Notes: generated from the letters alone by a model not told the origin. A stretch of DNA of 43,823 nucleotides from Acidobacteriota bacterium (GCA_002747255.1 PDUC01000054.1:1-43823); one strand, 5' to 3'. Shown: positions 25,458-34,926, numbered from the stretch's first letter. Translations and numbers: made by a program.

Positions 25458-27041
25458 TCACCGCGATCTAAAGAACCTGAGAAACCTGTTCATCTTGTAG
25501 TCGGATCGTTTGGCTATCTCTTTGACCGCGTCGTCTTTAAAAATCACACTCATTGATGATCCTCGACCCGGATTTGATTCGATATCGAATTGAAATTCAT
25601 GAGCATCGATAACTTTTTTGCAAATATTGAGCCCCAAGCCTGTTCCCTTTTCGCCTTTCGTTCCCTTAACTGAGGAAATAAAGTCATTGTTCATGATGCC
25701 TTCAATCATCTCCGGACTCATGCCGGTTCCATTGTCTATAACCGTTAAAACGCAATGGTTGTCTCTGCGATGGACTTTCAGTGTAATTTGGCCACCGGGG
25801 TGAGTAAACTTAATGGCATTTCCAACTAAGTTGTTCAGTAACTGTGTAAAAAGTGCTTCGTCAGCATAAATCTGAATGGAAACATCCAGAATGTATTTTA
25901 AGCTAATGTTCTTTTGCTCCAGTTGAACTTGAAACGTATCACCCACATTTTTCAGCAACTTCTTTAAGGTAACCCATTGGGGATCCAAGGTGAATCTTCC
26001 GAGCTGTAAATTTGACCAGTTGTATATCTTCTGATTGTAGGCCAAGACCTGTTCCAACTCAGCCAAACCCTTTTTTAAGTAGTGATTGACTTCATCTGGA
26101 CCGTCCTTCTTGGGAAGAATCCCGTCTATTAACAGACGCAGCAGTGTGATAACCGAAGTAATAGGTGCGCGCAGATCGTGCGACACAATTGAAATAAACT
26201 GATTTTTAAAGGAAATCATTTCACGCAGTGACTTTTGAGCTTTTTCCAGCTGTTCGTAGTCCAGAGATTTATTTCTGGCTTTTTGAATCAGCTGCTGCAA
26301 TTTATCAGAAGCATTCTCAGCCGGCCCTATGAGTAAGAGATTTTTTCCGGACACCTTGGCCGCAACGGCATTCAGAGCGTATACATCTCCTTCTGAAGAG
26401 GTTTCACTCCAAAGTCCGGAACGCACAAATTCACAACTGTTTTCACTTCTCCAAAGCTTGCATGCTCGATCGATGAAGACATCCAAAAAGGGATGAAAAG
26501 CAACCAAATCAATGTGGTCCTGCATAATATCCAGATAGGAAAAAACCGGTTTACTCCATTCAGCTGCCTGTCCCCTGAGAGAAAAAAGGTCATGGTCAAT
26601 GTACTCAAAGCACGTATAGCCCAATGTATTGATTAAATTGTAACTCTCGTCCTCAATACCGGCGGGCTGTGCCTTTTGCAAGTCGGACCTGCATTCATTG
26701 TACGTGTTGAGTATCCGCTTAAAAAAGATGACGTTTTCGGTTGTTTCAATGAGAATGAACCAACCCGTATCATCTTCAAACACCATGTGTATATCGAAGA
26801 TTTTGTCATCCAACTCGACGTTGGGAAGACTGACCACATCCTCCTCGCATGGGAAAACACGATCGAGTGCTTCAAATGAATCACTAATCTTCTGACCCGT
26901 TTCAATTTCAAGTGAGGTATTCTTTTCAAGGCTTATATGTCCAAGAACCAAACCATCGCGGTCGATTTTAATGAAAGAAGGCGGGTAAACGTTCAGCTCA
27001 TTTTTTAAAAAACGTTCTACCTGTTCGGGAAGAGGGTTCAT
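25458..27041 (-). CDS. Soluble histidine kinase translationally coupled to a Rab-like GTPase
   Basis: A 527-residue cytoplasmic kinase. An N-terminal PAS-like domain (~18-112) runs from FIKIDRDGLVLGHISLEK to GWFILIETTENVIFF. The middle part (~130-245) has no clear family, and a coiled segment follows at 246-280. The HisKA H-box is VSHDLRAPITSV with His288. The ATPase domain has NNLVGNAIKF (403-412), VIDNGTGM (434-441) and GTGLGLNICKK (466-476). No receiver or transmembrane segment is present, so the partner regulator is elsewhere, for instance the hybrid proteins at 18187-20133. Its ATG overlaps the TGA of the GTPase gene (ATGA at 27041-27038), which implies coupled translation and suggests a functional pair. 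The basic tail KMNRFLRFFRSR could contact membrane. Confidence 0.92.
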   Translation of the reverse strand: MNPLPEQVERFLKNELNVYPPSFIKIDRDGLVLGHISLEKNTSLEIETGQKISDSFEALDRVFPCEEDVVSLPNVELDDKIFDIHMVFEDDTGWFILIETTENVIFFKRILNTYNECRSDLQKAQPAGIEDESYNLINTLGYTCFEYIDHDLFSLRGQAAEWSKPVFSYLDIMQDHIDLVAFHPFLDVFIDRACKLWRSENSCEFVRSGLWSETSSEGDVYALNAVAAKVSGKNLLLIGPAENASDKLQQLIQKARNKSLDYEQLEKAQKSLREMISFKNQFISIVSHDLRAPITSVITLLRLLIDGILPKKDGPDEVNHYLKKGLAELEQVLAYNQKIYNWSNLQLGRFTLDPQWVTLKKLLKNVGDTFQVQLEQKNISLKYILDVSIQIYADEALFTQLLNNLVGNAIKFTHPGGQITLKVHRRDNHCVLTVIDNGTGMSPEMIEGIMNNDFISSVKGTKGEKGTGLGLNICKKVIDAHEFQFDIESNPGRGSSMSVIFKDDAVKEIAKRSDYKMNRFLRFFRSR

Positions 27042-27538
27042 TGAGAAACCATCCTTTCAGCTAGATATTGGAAGGACTCCTCTACATTTTCACCTGTTTT
27101 TGCACTTGTTTTAACGATATGCCAGCCTTTGTTTCTTAATTCTTTCACCATTTCAGTCGTAAACTCCCAATTGGAGTCGAGGTCTGACTTGTTTACCAAA
27201 ACAACAAAAGGTTTCGCTCCAATGGTTTCCTTAGCCAATAACTCCAGCTTCTTTGCTACATCCAAAGTCGCTTTACGGGTACCGTCAACAACGAGAAAGA
27301 AACCTGAAGCACCTTTCAGATAAGAAGCGCGAACCTCTTGAAAATCATCTTCTCCGTGTATATCCCAAATAGCTAATTTAACGTTATGAGAACGCGTCTC
27401 AACTGTTTTTTGATCAATTTTCACACCTATGGTGGTCAGGTACTTTTCAGAAAAAGTACTTTTCACAAAACGCTGGACCAAGCTTGTCTTTCCAACAGCA
27501 AATGCACCTAAAATACAGATTTTTTTCTTTATCAGCAT
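27038..27538 (-). CDS. Rab/Ras-like small GTPase
   Basis: A 166-residue bacterial member of the Ras superfamily. All five G motifs are present: G1 GAFAVGKTSL (11-20), switch I with TTIG (35-38, Thr36 expected to sense Mg-GTP), G3 WDIHGED (58-64), G4 NKSD (116-119) and G5 TSAK (144-147). The order and spacing follow Rab/Arf-type proteins rather than translation or Era-type GTPases. The residue equivalent to Ras Gln61 is Glu63 here, and the usual T-A before Gly is I-H. There is no CAAX or double-Cys tail, so no prenylation. ATG 27538 is chosen because GAGG lies five bases upstream; a 12-residue extension is possible but less likely. It overlaps the kinase gene by four bases and is the first gene of that operon. 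Confidence 0.93.
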   Translation of the reverse strand: MLIKKKICILGAFAVGKTSLVQRFVKSTFSEKYLTTIGVKIDQKTVETRSHNVKLAIWDIHGEDDFQEVRASYLKGASGFFLVVDGTRKATLDVAKKLELLAKETIGAKPFVVLVNKSDLDSNWEFTTEMVKELRNKGWHIVKTSAKTGENVEESFQYLAERMVSQ

Positions 27539-27984
27539 GGAGTCCTCTTTAAAGTGATCTACACCGCATTCCAACCTGAGCTCATTATACCCAATTTCGT
27601 TTAAATAGTTTAGATTTTGACCTACCCTTTGTAAGAAAAAATGTAAGATAAGTGTTTAATCTCAACATAGATGTTGCAACAGAAAAAAGGTGCCCTAGTG
27701 AACTGTGAACAGGGGATCTTTCTGTGGCTCTAAATCAACAGTTGAAAGATCAGCAATTAAATCATTGCATGCACAGCCTGCCTTTTGGCGAAAACGGGAT
27801 AGATCCCAGAAAGCCAACAGGCTGCAACCTCACTCAATTTTGATTTGACGCGGCGATTTTTCTCCAGCCAAACCCAAAAGACCATCCTTTCCAGGGTCAA
27901 ACACCGTCAAAAAGCGCAGCACCGGTGGAAGAGTCGATAAAAAACGGGTATGATATAATGACTCAATCCTGGAGGTAGTTTGCC
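27539..27984. other. Divergent intergenic region before the alpha-2-macroglobulin gene, with a tiered hairpin
   Basis: No gene is supported in this 446-base gap. A three-tier inverted repeat lies at 27775-27823: AGCCTG/CAGGCT, TTGGC/GCCAA and GGGAT/ATCCC, with unpaired joints. I could not match it to a riboswitch class. TATAAT at 27954-27959 is a good -10 candidate for the downstream gene, but the -35 position (GAGTCG) is poor. GGAGGT precedes the ATG at 27985. Confidence 0.5.
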
Positions 27985-30900
27985 ATGTTTAAACTTGCGA
28001 TAAGAAGTATTTCACTTTTAATAATTTGTGTTTTTCTAGCACAACAGGCTCTACCCAAACAAAAATATGAAAAGGCGAAAAAAACTAAGATGAAGGTTAA
28101 ACCGACTTTTGAATTGACCATTGAAGAGCAAGCCACCAACACAGCGACTCCCAAGACAAGAAGTGTAGCAGGCCAACCTTTGGATTCTCGTGAACAGGAA
28201 GCCCTGCTGCAAAGAGCTCCTGAATTTAAAGAGATCACAAATGGCAAAAAGAAATGGACTCCCCCCAAGCCTAAAGGCCTTGAACGACCGGGAACTGAAA
28301 CCTCAAAACCCTTTCCGCCAAAACAGAGTTCCATTGAAAAACCCGAATGGCAGCCTGTTAAAGAATCGGTTTTCGTAACTTCCTGTAATCCGCAGGGCGA
28401 GGTATCGGATGTCAGACAAATACAGATCCGGTTTTCACAGCCTATGATCCCCCTGCAAGCCCTTTCCGAAATGGAACCGCCTTCGGGTTTAACCTGCACT
28501 CCCCAACCCGCCGGGCAGTGGCGTTGGCTGGGCGTTCAAACCCTGGCTTTTGAGTCCTCTTCGCGTTTTCCCTATTCGACAACTTATGAAATTGATCTGA
28601 CCAACCAGGTACAGTCCGTTTACGGTAATGCCCTTAAACCGGCTCATTACAGCTTCAGCACCCCGACACTTCGGCTTGTCAATTCTTATTACACAAAAGG
28701 CGAGCAGCAGTTGAATCCCTTGCTGTGCATGGTTTTCAACCAGAAAATTAAGCCGGAAGAAATCATCAGACACATTCAAATAGCCTTCAGAGGTGAAACA
28801 CTTTCAGCAGAGGCGGTTGACCTGGACAGCATCGATCAGGATCACACGGCCTATCGTTTTAAAGAAGAGCTGGAGAACGGTTATGCGGTTGCATTCAAGC
28901 CTCAAAGCCAACTGCCTCGCAATACCAAGATCGCAATCGTTCTGCCTCCTGGGTCATGGTCAAGTGAAGGGCCCTTGCCAACTGAGAAGAGCCTCGAATT
29001 CTCTTTTAAGACCTATGGGCCACTTCGCCTGGAAAAACACCGATGTGGTTACGGCAGGAAAGGCTGTACACCCGACCAGGATTGGACAGTCATTTTCAAT
29101 AACCCACTCGACAGTGAAAGCGTCCAGCAGAGTGATTTCAACATCGAGCCTGCCATTGAAGGGGCTGAAATACGCATTTCAGACAATCGAATCTATGTCA
29201 GAGGACTGAAAAGAGAAAACACCGTTTATACGCTCACCATTCCATCGACCCTGCGCGATATTTACGGTCAGCAACTGAAATCGAAAGAAACTCTTACTTT
29301 CAAAGTCAATCAAGGCTCACCCTACTTTCACGCTGTGTGGAACAACCTGATCGTCACCCTGCCGGCCACTCAAAAAAAGTCCCTGCTGATTCATTCAGTA
29401 AAGGTGTCCGGGTTTCAGGTGAGAATTGCCAGGGTGAACTCCAGTGACTATCAGGCCTACCTGACCCTTAAAAAGGACAAAAGCCAACGGGCCTTTAATG
29501 CCAAGCAGGCCAAGCTGCCCGGAGAAGAGCTCTTCAATGGGACTCTGAAAGCCAAAGGTCAGGACGGTGGCATGCAGATCACAACCATCGATCTCACGCC
29601 ATTCACCCAAGACACCGAGGGCTATGGCCAATTCGTCGTATTGGCCTCACCTGAGCAAGTTGATAAGCGCAGCAGGAGAAGATATTTGCTCTCCTGGGTT
29701 CAACTATCCGACCTGGGCGTCGATGTGGTGGAAGATAAAGACCGCATGATTTTCAATATGTACCAACTATCCACAGGAAAGCCCGTCAAAGATACCATCA
29801 TTCAATCCATGGATGGCGAGATGGGCCCCATTCACGCAGTTGAAAGCACATTGAAACTCGCCAACACCAGCAGCGGGTTCAAGGATGGTGTCACCTGGTC
29901 GGCAAAAAAAGGCAAAGACGAACTGCTCTTCAGCTTGAATGGCAGAGAGCGAGGCGGTACCGACCAACCGCTGTGGTATGTCACCACAGATCGGGGCCTC
30001 TACAAACCTGGACAGGAAGTCCACTTCAAAGGCATTCTGCGCTGGCAGGAGGAAAGACCGCAAGGCACCATCGACTTGGGCCCTTTTTCAAATTCAGCAC
30101 TGAAATGGCAGGTTCGCGATGCAAGAGGAAACGAATTAGCTACTGGTACGACAACACTGACCGAAGCAGGAACGTTTGACTTCAGCTGCAAACTGCCAAA
30201 AGATGCCGATCTGGGTCGTGCTTTCCTTCAATTGGAAATCGATGCGCCCAGGGAACTCCCGAAGAAAGGTCAGCGGCCATCCGGAAACACGCAAACCTAT
30301 CGTCACAACCACTCTTTTCAGATACAGGAATTCCGCACACCCGAATACGAAGTGACAGCCCAAACACTGACGCCAGGACCCTACTACCCCAACCAGAAAT
30401 TGGAATGGGCAGCCAGTGGAGCCTATTACGCCGGCGGCGGACTGGCTGAGGCGGATATTGAATGGACGTTTCAATGCCGGCAAACAACCTATCAGCCTCC
30501 AAACTGGGATGCCTACCATTTTGGAGAGAGCAGAACACCGTGGTGGTTTTTTAATCCAAATGCCGATGAAGAGACTTTGAAAAATGTATCGGGTAAAACC
30601 GATTTTGAAGGCAAGCACGTTGTCTCGCTCTCGATGCAACTCAATGAACCCGGAAAAGCGTGTACTTTGAGCGGGGAAGCGACCATCATGGACGTGAATC
30701 GACAGGCATGGTCTGCCGAAGAGGCCATTCTGATTCACCCTGCCAAGCTCTACGTCGGTTTATGGCTGGAAAAGGCCTTTTTCAACCAGGGAGAAACATG
30801 CCGGGGCAAACTGATCGTGGTCGATGTCGACGGCAACCCGGTCGACAAAGTACCCATCCATTTAAAGCTCATCTCTGAATCGTCAGGTCCAGTCCGAGCG

Positions 30901-33900
30901 GAGGCTAACGCCATCGATCAGATCGTCATAGAAAAAGAACTGATCAGTCAATCGGAACCGCTGCCTTTTAGTTTGAAACCAAGTCGGTCAGGCTCCTTCA
31001 AATTAAAACTCGAAATCCAGGATGATCAACACAATGTGAACATCACAAAACAACATATCTGGGTTTTTGGAGAGAGCCAAACTGATTTATGGGACCCCAA
31101 TGACGAGGAATTGACCCTCATTCTGGAAAAAGAGCACTACACGCCCGGAGAAACCGCAAAAATACTCGTTCGCGCACCTTTTGAAAAGGGAAACGGCGTT
31201 CTGGTCGTTTGCAGATCGGGCTTGGTGGAACACAGAACATTCCAGCTGGATGGCGGTATGACCACATTGGAAGTGCCGCTCAAAGAAGCCAATGTGCCCA
31301 ACCTGACCGCAAGAATTTCCATCGTGGAAGAACTGCTGCCCCAGCCAGATCGCATTGCCCGCCGCTCGTCGGGATCCCTTGAAATCCCGATTTCCAGGGT
31401 CAACCGAACTCTCAACGTGGCCATCACCCCGCAATTGGAATGGATGGCGCCTGCCCAGCCGGGCTCTCTCTCCCTGACAGTGACCGACAATCAGAATCAA
31501 GCTGTTGAAAATGCCGAAGTCCTGGTCATGATGGTGGATGAAGCTGTTCTGGCGCTGACTGACTTCATACTGGAGGATCCACTGGAACTTTTTTATCCAG
31601 AACGGCGTTGCCTCGTAAGAGAAAGCCGATCAGATGGATCGATCTACATGTCACTTGAGTCCTTTTCCGGCAATGAAACAGGCTCGATACAAAAGGCTAT
31701 GGCTTTCAGAGGCGCAGCAGCCCTTGGGCTGGATACCACTCCTTCGCCCGACCCAATAACCAGCCGGATTGATTTTTCGCCGCTTGTCTTCTTTGCTCCT
31801 CGCGTTCGCACCGATGAGAAGGGACAAGCCAGCGTCTCCTTCAAGCTGAAGGATAACCTGACGCGATACAGAGTGATGGCTCTGGCCGTTCACGGTAAAG
31901 ACAAATTCGGAACGGGGCAAGCGAATGTCACGGCCCGTCTACCCTTGATGATCAGACCCTCCGCTCCCAGGTTCCTGAATTTCGGTGATCGCTTCATGCT
32001 GCCCATCGTTCTGCAAAACCAGACAGAGCGTGATATGCCGGTGCAACTGGTCATCCGAGGAAGCAATCTCCGGTTTGCAGAGTCTCTTCAGGAAGTTAAA
32101 ACCGACTTGGATGGGCCTGTTCAGGGGCATTCCACTGCAGGAAAAAGGCTGGTTATTCCGGCGAACGATCGCGTGGAAGTCTCCTTTGCCAGTGCGCCTC
32201 TGCAGTCGGGCCTCGCTTCCTTTCAAGTGCTCTGTGTTACGGATGATGACTTTGAAAACCATGCAGAAGATGCAACCCAAATCACGCTGCCTGTCTGGGT
32301 TCCGGCAACCTCAGAGGCGTTTGCCACTTACGGTGAAATGAGCGCAGATGCAATTAAAGCCTATCAGGTGGCCAAACCCAAAAACGTTTTTGAACAGTTT
32401 GGCGGGCTTGACCTTCAGGTCTCTTCCACCCAGCTTCAAACACTGATGGACGCTTATCTCTACCTTAGAGATTACCCTTTTGATTGCAACGAGCAATTGG
32501 CATCCAAACTGATTGCCGTTTCCACCATGAACAAGCTGCTGGAGGTCTACAGACCCGGAGAACTGCTCACTCAAAAACCCATTGACCTGTTTGAATTGGT
32601 CAACCGAATTTTAAAGAACCAGCTGCCAGGGGGTGGTTTCAGTTTCTGGCCAGGCAGCCAAAGGGAATGGCCCTTTGCCACGCTGCATGTCACGCATGCA
32701 CTGCTGCGCGCTGAGATGTCGGGCGTTCAAGTCGATCGAGACAAACTCGAGAAAGCCCTCCATGCAGTTAAAAACATCGAAACTCTTTTCCATGAGAACA
32801 TGTCCAGGCAGGCCGCCAATTCACTGAAAGCCTACGCCCTCTACATTCGCGCTCTGGCTGGCGAGCAGACAGCCAAAGAGGCGTCTTCACTGTGGAACAA
32901 AGAAAACCAGGATCTGTCAATGGAAGCACAGGCCTGGCTGCTCTCAGCCCTTGCCATGTCCGAAGAAAAGGATGAGGCTCCAAGTGTTTTCAAGTCGCTT
33001 AAAAACAAAGTGCTCGAAACTGCTTCTACAGCTGAGCTGGCTAAAGAAGCGTCCTATAGCACCTATTTCCTGCTGGGATCTGAAACCAGAAGCAACGCCC
33101 TGTTTCTGGAGGGATTACTCAGCCTGTATCCAGAAAGTGAACTGGCGACCAAGTTCTTGAGAGGCCTGCTGGGCCATCGCACCAAAGGCCGATGGAACAA
33201 TACCCAGGAAAACGTTTGGGTACTCTTAGCCGTGAAAAAGTATGCCGATATCCGGGAAAAGGAAACCCCCGATTTCCAGTTAACCTCCTGGCTCGATGAT
33301 CAATTCGCCGGTCAGGATTCCTTCAAAGGCAGAAGCGACAACTGGATTCATCGCGAAATTCCCATCTCCGCCCTTGACCACAAAAGTCAGTTCACACTGC
33401 AAAAAGAGGGCAAGGGACGAGCATATTATCGGTTGGGCCTCAGCTACACCCCGCAATCACTGGAACTGAAAGCAGAGGATCAGGGCTTCTCTGTGATCAG
33501 GGAGTACCGTGGACTGGACCATCCCGAAGATGTCAAGCAGGATGAATCAGGTGTTTGGCATATCAAGGCCGGCGCCCGTGTCGAGGTATGCATTCACTTT
33601 TCGCAGATATCATCACGTCAGCATGTAGCATTGGTTGATCCGCTGGCCGCAGGTTTTGAAATAATTAACCCGGCCCTGAAAACATCCCAGCAGGAACCGA
33701 GTCCGGTAAATCCCTCTAAAAACGGCTTCAATATCTGGACACGCAGATGGTTCCAGCACCAAAATATGAAAGACCATCGAGCGGAAGCCTTTACCAACCG
33801 ACTCAGAGCGGGTTCTCAGGACTACCGGTACATTGTAAGAGCCACTAATACCGGTGTGTTTGTGGTGCCACCTGCAAAAGTGGAAGAAATGTATCAACCC

Positions 33901-33954
33901 GAAACATTTGGCCGTACAGCCACCGACCGGGTGGTTATTTACCAAGGAGATTAA
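27985..33954 (+). CDS. Bacterial alpha-2-macroglobulin, thioester type
   Basis: A 1989-residue exported protein of the A2M family: a large chain of MG domains, a bait region, a thioester domain and a receptor-like C-terminus. It traps proteases at the cell surface after bait cleavage. The N-terminus has a basic start and a hydrophobic core (LAIRSISLLIICVFLAQQA). The A2M core motif is seen in FFAPRVRTDEKGQASVSFKL with DNLTRYRVMALAV. The thioester motif Cys-x-Glu-Gln is intact as CNEQ, Cys1501 to Gln1504, within YPFDCNEQLAS; the usual Gly before Cys is Asp. The following GGGFSFWPG matches the helical thioester domain. There is no lipobox, so it may be periplasmic or secreted. Its frequent partner PBP1C is not adjacent; a small TPR-like protein follows. 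GGAGGT precedes the ATG. Confidence 0.95.
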   Translation: MFKLAIRSISLLIICVFLAQQALPKQKYEKAKKTKMKVKPTFELTIEEQATNTATPKTRSVAGQPLDSREQEALLQRAPEFKEITNGKKKWTPPKPKGLERPGTETSKPFPPKQSSIEKPEWQPVKESVFVTSCNPQGEVSDVRQIQIRFSQPMIPLQALSEMEPPSGLTCTPQPAGQWRWLGVQTLAFESSSRFPYSTTYEIDLTNQVQSVYGNALKPAHYSFSTPTLRLVNSYYTKGEQQLNPLLCMVFNQKIKPEEIIRHIQIAFRGETLSAEAVDLDSIDQDHTAYRFKEELENGYAVAFKPQSQLPRNTKIAIVLPPGSWSSEGPLPTEKSLEFSFKTYGPLRLEKHRCGYGRKGCTPDQDWTVIFNNPLDSESVQQSDFNIEPAIEGAEIRISDNRIYVRGLKRENTVYTLTIPSTLRDIYGQQLKSKETLTFKVNQGSPYFHAVWNNLIVTLPATQKKSLLIHSVKVSGFQVRIARVNSSDYQAYLTLKKDKSQRAFNAKQAKLPGEELFNGTLKAKGQDGGMQITTIDLTPFTQDTEGYGQFVVLASPEQVDKRSRRRYLLSWVQLSDLGVDVVEDKDRMIFNMYQLSTGKPVKDTIIQSMDGEMGPIHAVESTLKLANTSSGFKDGVTWSAKKGKDELLFSLNGRERGGTDQPLWYVTTDRGLYKPGQEVHFKGILRWQEERPQGTIDLGPFSNSALKWQVRDARGNELATGTTTLTEAGTFDFSCKLPKDADLGRAFLQLEIDAPRELPKKGQRPSGNTQTYRHNHSFQIQEFRTPEYEVTAQTLTPGPYYPNQKLEWAASGAYYAGGGLAEADIEWTFQCRQTTYQPPNWDAYHFGESRTPWWFFNPNADEETLKNVSGKTDFEGKHVVSLSMQLNEPGKACTLSGEATIMDVNRQAWSAEEAILIHPAKLYVGLWLEKAFFNQGETCRGKLIVVDVDGNPVDKVPIHLKLISESSGPVRAEANAIDQIVIEKELISQSEPLPFSLKPSRSGSFKLKLEIQDDQHNVNITKQHIWVFGESQTDLWDPNDEELTLILEKEHYTPGETAKILVRAPFEKGNGVLVVCRSGLVEHRTFQLDGGMTTLEVPLKEANVPNLTARISIVEELLPQPDRIARRSSGSLEIPISRVNRTLNVAITPQLEWMAPAQPGSLSLTVTDNQNQAVENAEVLVMMVDEAVLALTDFILEDPLELFYPERRCLVRESRSDGSIYMSLESFSGNETGSIQKAMAFRGAAALGLDTTPSPDPITSRIDFSPLVFFAPRVRTDEKGQASVSFKLKDNLTRYRVMALAVHGKDKFGTGQANVTARLPLMIRPSAPRFLNFGDRFMLPIVLQNQTERDMPVQLVIRGSNLRFAESLQEVKTDLDGPVQGHSTAGKRLVIPANDRVEVSFASAPLQSGLASFQVLCVTDDDFENHAEDATQITLPVWVPATSEAFATYGEMSADAIKAYQVAKPKNVFEQFGGLDLQVSSTQLQTLMDAYLYLRDYPFDCNEQLASKLIAVSTMNKLLEVYRPGELLTQKPIDLFELVNRILKNQLPGGGFSFWPGSQREWPFATLHVTHALLRAEMSGVQVDRDKLEKALHAVKNIETLFHENMSRQAANSLKAYALYIRALAGEQTAKEASSLWNKENQDLSMEAQAWLLSALAMSEEKDEAPSVFKSLKNKVLETASTAELAKEASYSTYFLLGSETRSNALFLEGLLSLYPESELATKFLRGLLGHRTKGRWNNTQENVWVLLAVKKYADIREKETPDFQLTSWLDDQFAGQDSFKGRSDNWIHREIPISALDHKSQFTLQKEGKGRAYYRLGLSYTPQSLELKAEDQGFSVIREYRGLDHPEDVKQDESGVWHIKAGARVEVCIHFSQISSRQHVALVDPLAAGFEIINPALKTSQQEPSPVNPSKNGFNIWTRRWFQHQNMKDHRAEAFTNRLRAGSQDYRYIVRATNTGVFVVPPAKVEEMYQPETFGRTATDRVVIYQGD

Positions 33955-34095
33955 ACTTGTAAAAATGCAGTCCTCTCAAGTCGAGAACATGCCTGCTTTA
34001 TCAAAAAAAGCGAAATATTTGGAAAACAAACAGACAATTGAATCGTATATAATGATACCGGTGGAATCGGTTGAATTTCAATTCAGGTGGCTGTT

Positions 34096-34926
34096 TTGAG
34101 TAAACACTTGTTTTTATTATGCTTGCTTACCTGCACTGCTTTTGCAGGCGAAGACTACAAACTGTATAAAGCGGGAAAAAAGGCCTGGTACAGTGAAAAC
34201 TGGTCTGTTTCGGCGGACTGTTTCAGGAAAGTCATCGACGATTATCCCGACTCAAGTTTCTATGTCAACAGCCTGTACTACGCTGGTTCATGCCTGTTCA
34301 AAGAGAAGAATTACGAAGCATGTTATGATTATTTAACACGGTATCTGGAAATAAGAGGATCAGATGTCTCCTTTCACGACGCAGAAGATCTCCGCTTAAG
34401 AGCCGCTTTTTACCTGGCCCGCAAGCAGCCTTATATCAAGAAAGTACTGTTTGAAAGCCTGAGAGGACACGATATCGACCAGGCACTTAAGAGTGCCAGT
34501 TTACTCATGAAACTGAACGAGCCGAGTGTTATCGATGAGCTCCTCAGTAAACTTGATCAAGCCCTCTCTCCGCGAGCGAAGCAAAAGATCATTGATTTTA
34601 TTTCGGAAAACGGCTCTGTGGAAGATCAGGCGAGGCTGAAACCCTATCGGAAAACAAGCAAGCCGGAAATTCACATCGCCAAAAACAAGATGATCCAGCT
34701 CATTGTGCAAAAAGAGAATGCCGAAGTTCTTAATATCACCGTACCCATCTCACTAATGGACTATTTTAAGGATTTTTTATCAGACGACCAGATTACCATG
34801 ATTGAAAAAAAAGAGAAGAAAGATCTGAACAAAATAATTCAAATGGCGCGAGAAATGAAAGAGGGAAATGTACTCTTAAAAGTCTCAAGCCCGGATGGCG
34901 ACCTGATTAAAATCGTCGTTGAGTAG
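34096..34926 (+). CDS. Secreted TPR-like (tol-pal YbgF-style) protein
   Basis: A 276-residue exported protein. The TTG at 34096 is preferred because AGGTGG stands five bases before it; a GTG at 34087 is also in frame. It gives the signal peptide SKHLFLLCLLTCTAFAGE with cleavage after AFA or AFAG. Residues ~20-100 hold two TPR-like hairpins (KAGKKAWYSENWSVSADCFR, SLYYAGSCLFKEKNYEACYD) of the kind seen in periplasmic assembly factors. The central part looks like HEAT-type helices (SLLMKLNEPSVIDELLSKL). The last ~75 residues are mixed charged helices and strands. It follows the A2M gene by about 140 bases on the same strand, so it may work with it at the envelope, but no specific function can be assigned. 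Confidence 0.8.
   Translation: MSKHLFLLCLLTCTAFAGEDYKLYKAGKKAWYSENWSVSADCFRKVIDDYPDSSFYVNSLYYAGSCLFKEKNYEACYDYLTRYLEIRGSDVSFHDAEDLRLRAAFYLARKQPYIKKVLFESLRGHDIDQALKSASLLMKLNEPSVIDELLSKLDQALSPRAKQKIIDFISENGSVEDQARLKPYRKTSKPEIHIAKNKMIQLIVQKENAEVLNITVPISLMDYFKDFLSDDQITMIEKKEKKDLNKIIQMAREMKEGNVLLKVSSPDGDLIKIVVE

Noticed and set aside
27775-27823. Cyclic di-GMP (GEMM-type) riboswitch, considered because a diguanylate cyclase is in the window
   Set aside because: The conserved GEMM sequences and tetraloop-receptor parts are absent; only a generic tiered hairpin remains.
28190-33945. Many minus- and plus-strand frames of 60-200 codons across the alpha-2-macroglobulin gene
   Set aside because: They are shadows of a continuous 1989-codon gene with family motifs throughout.
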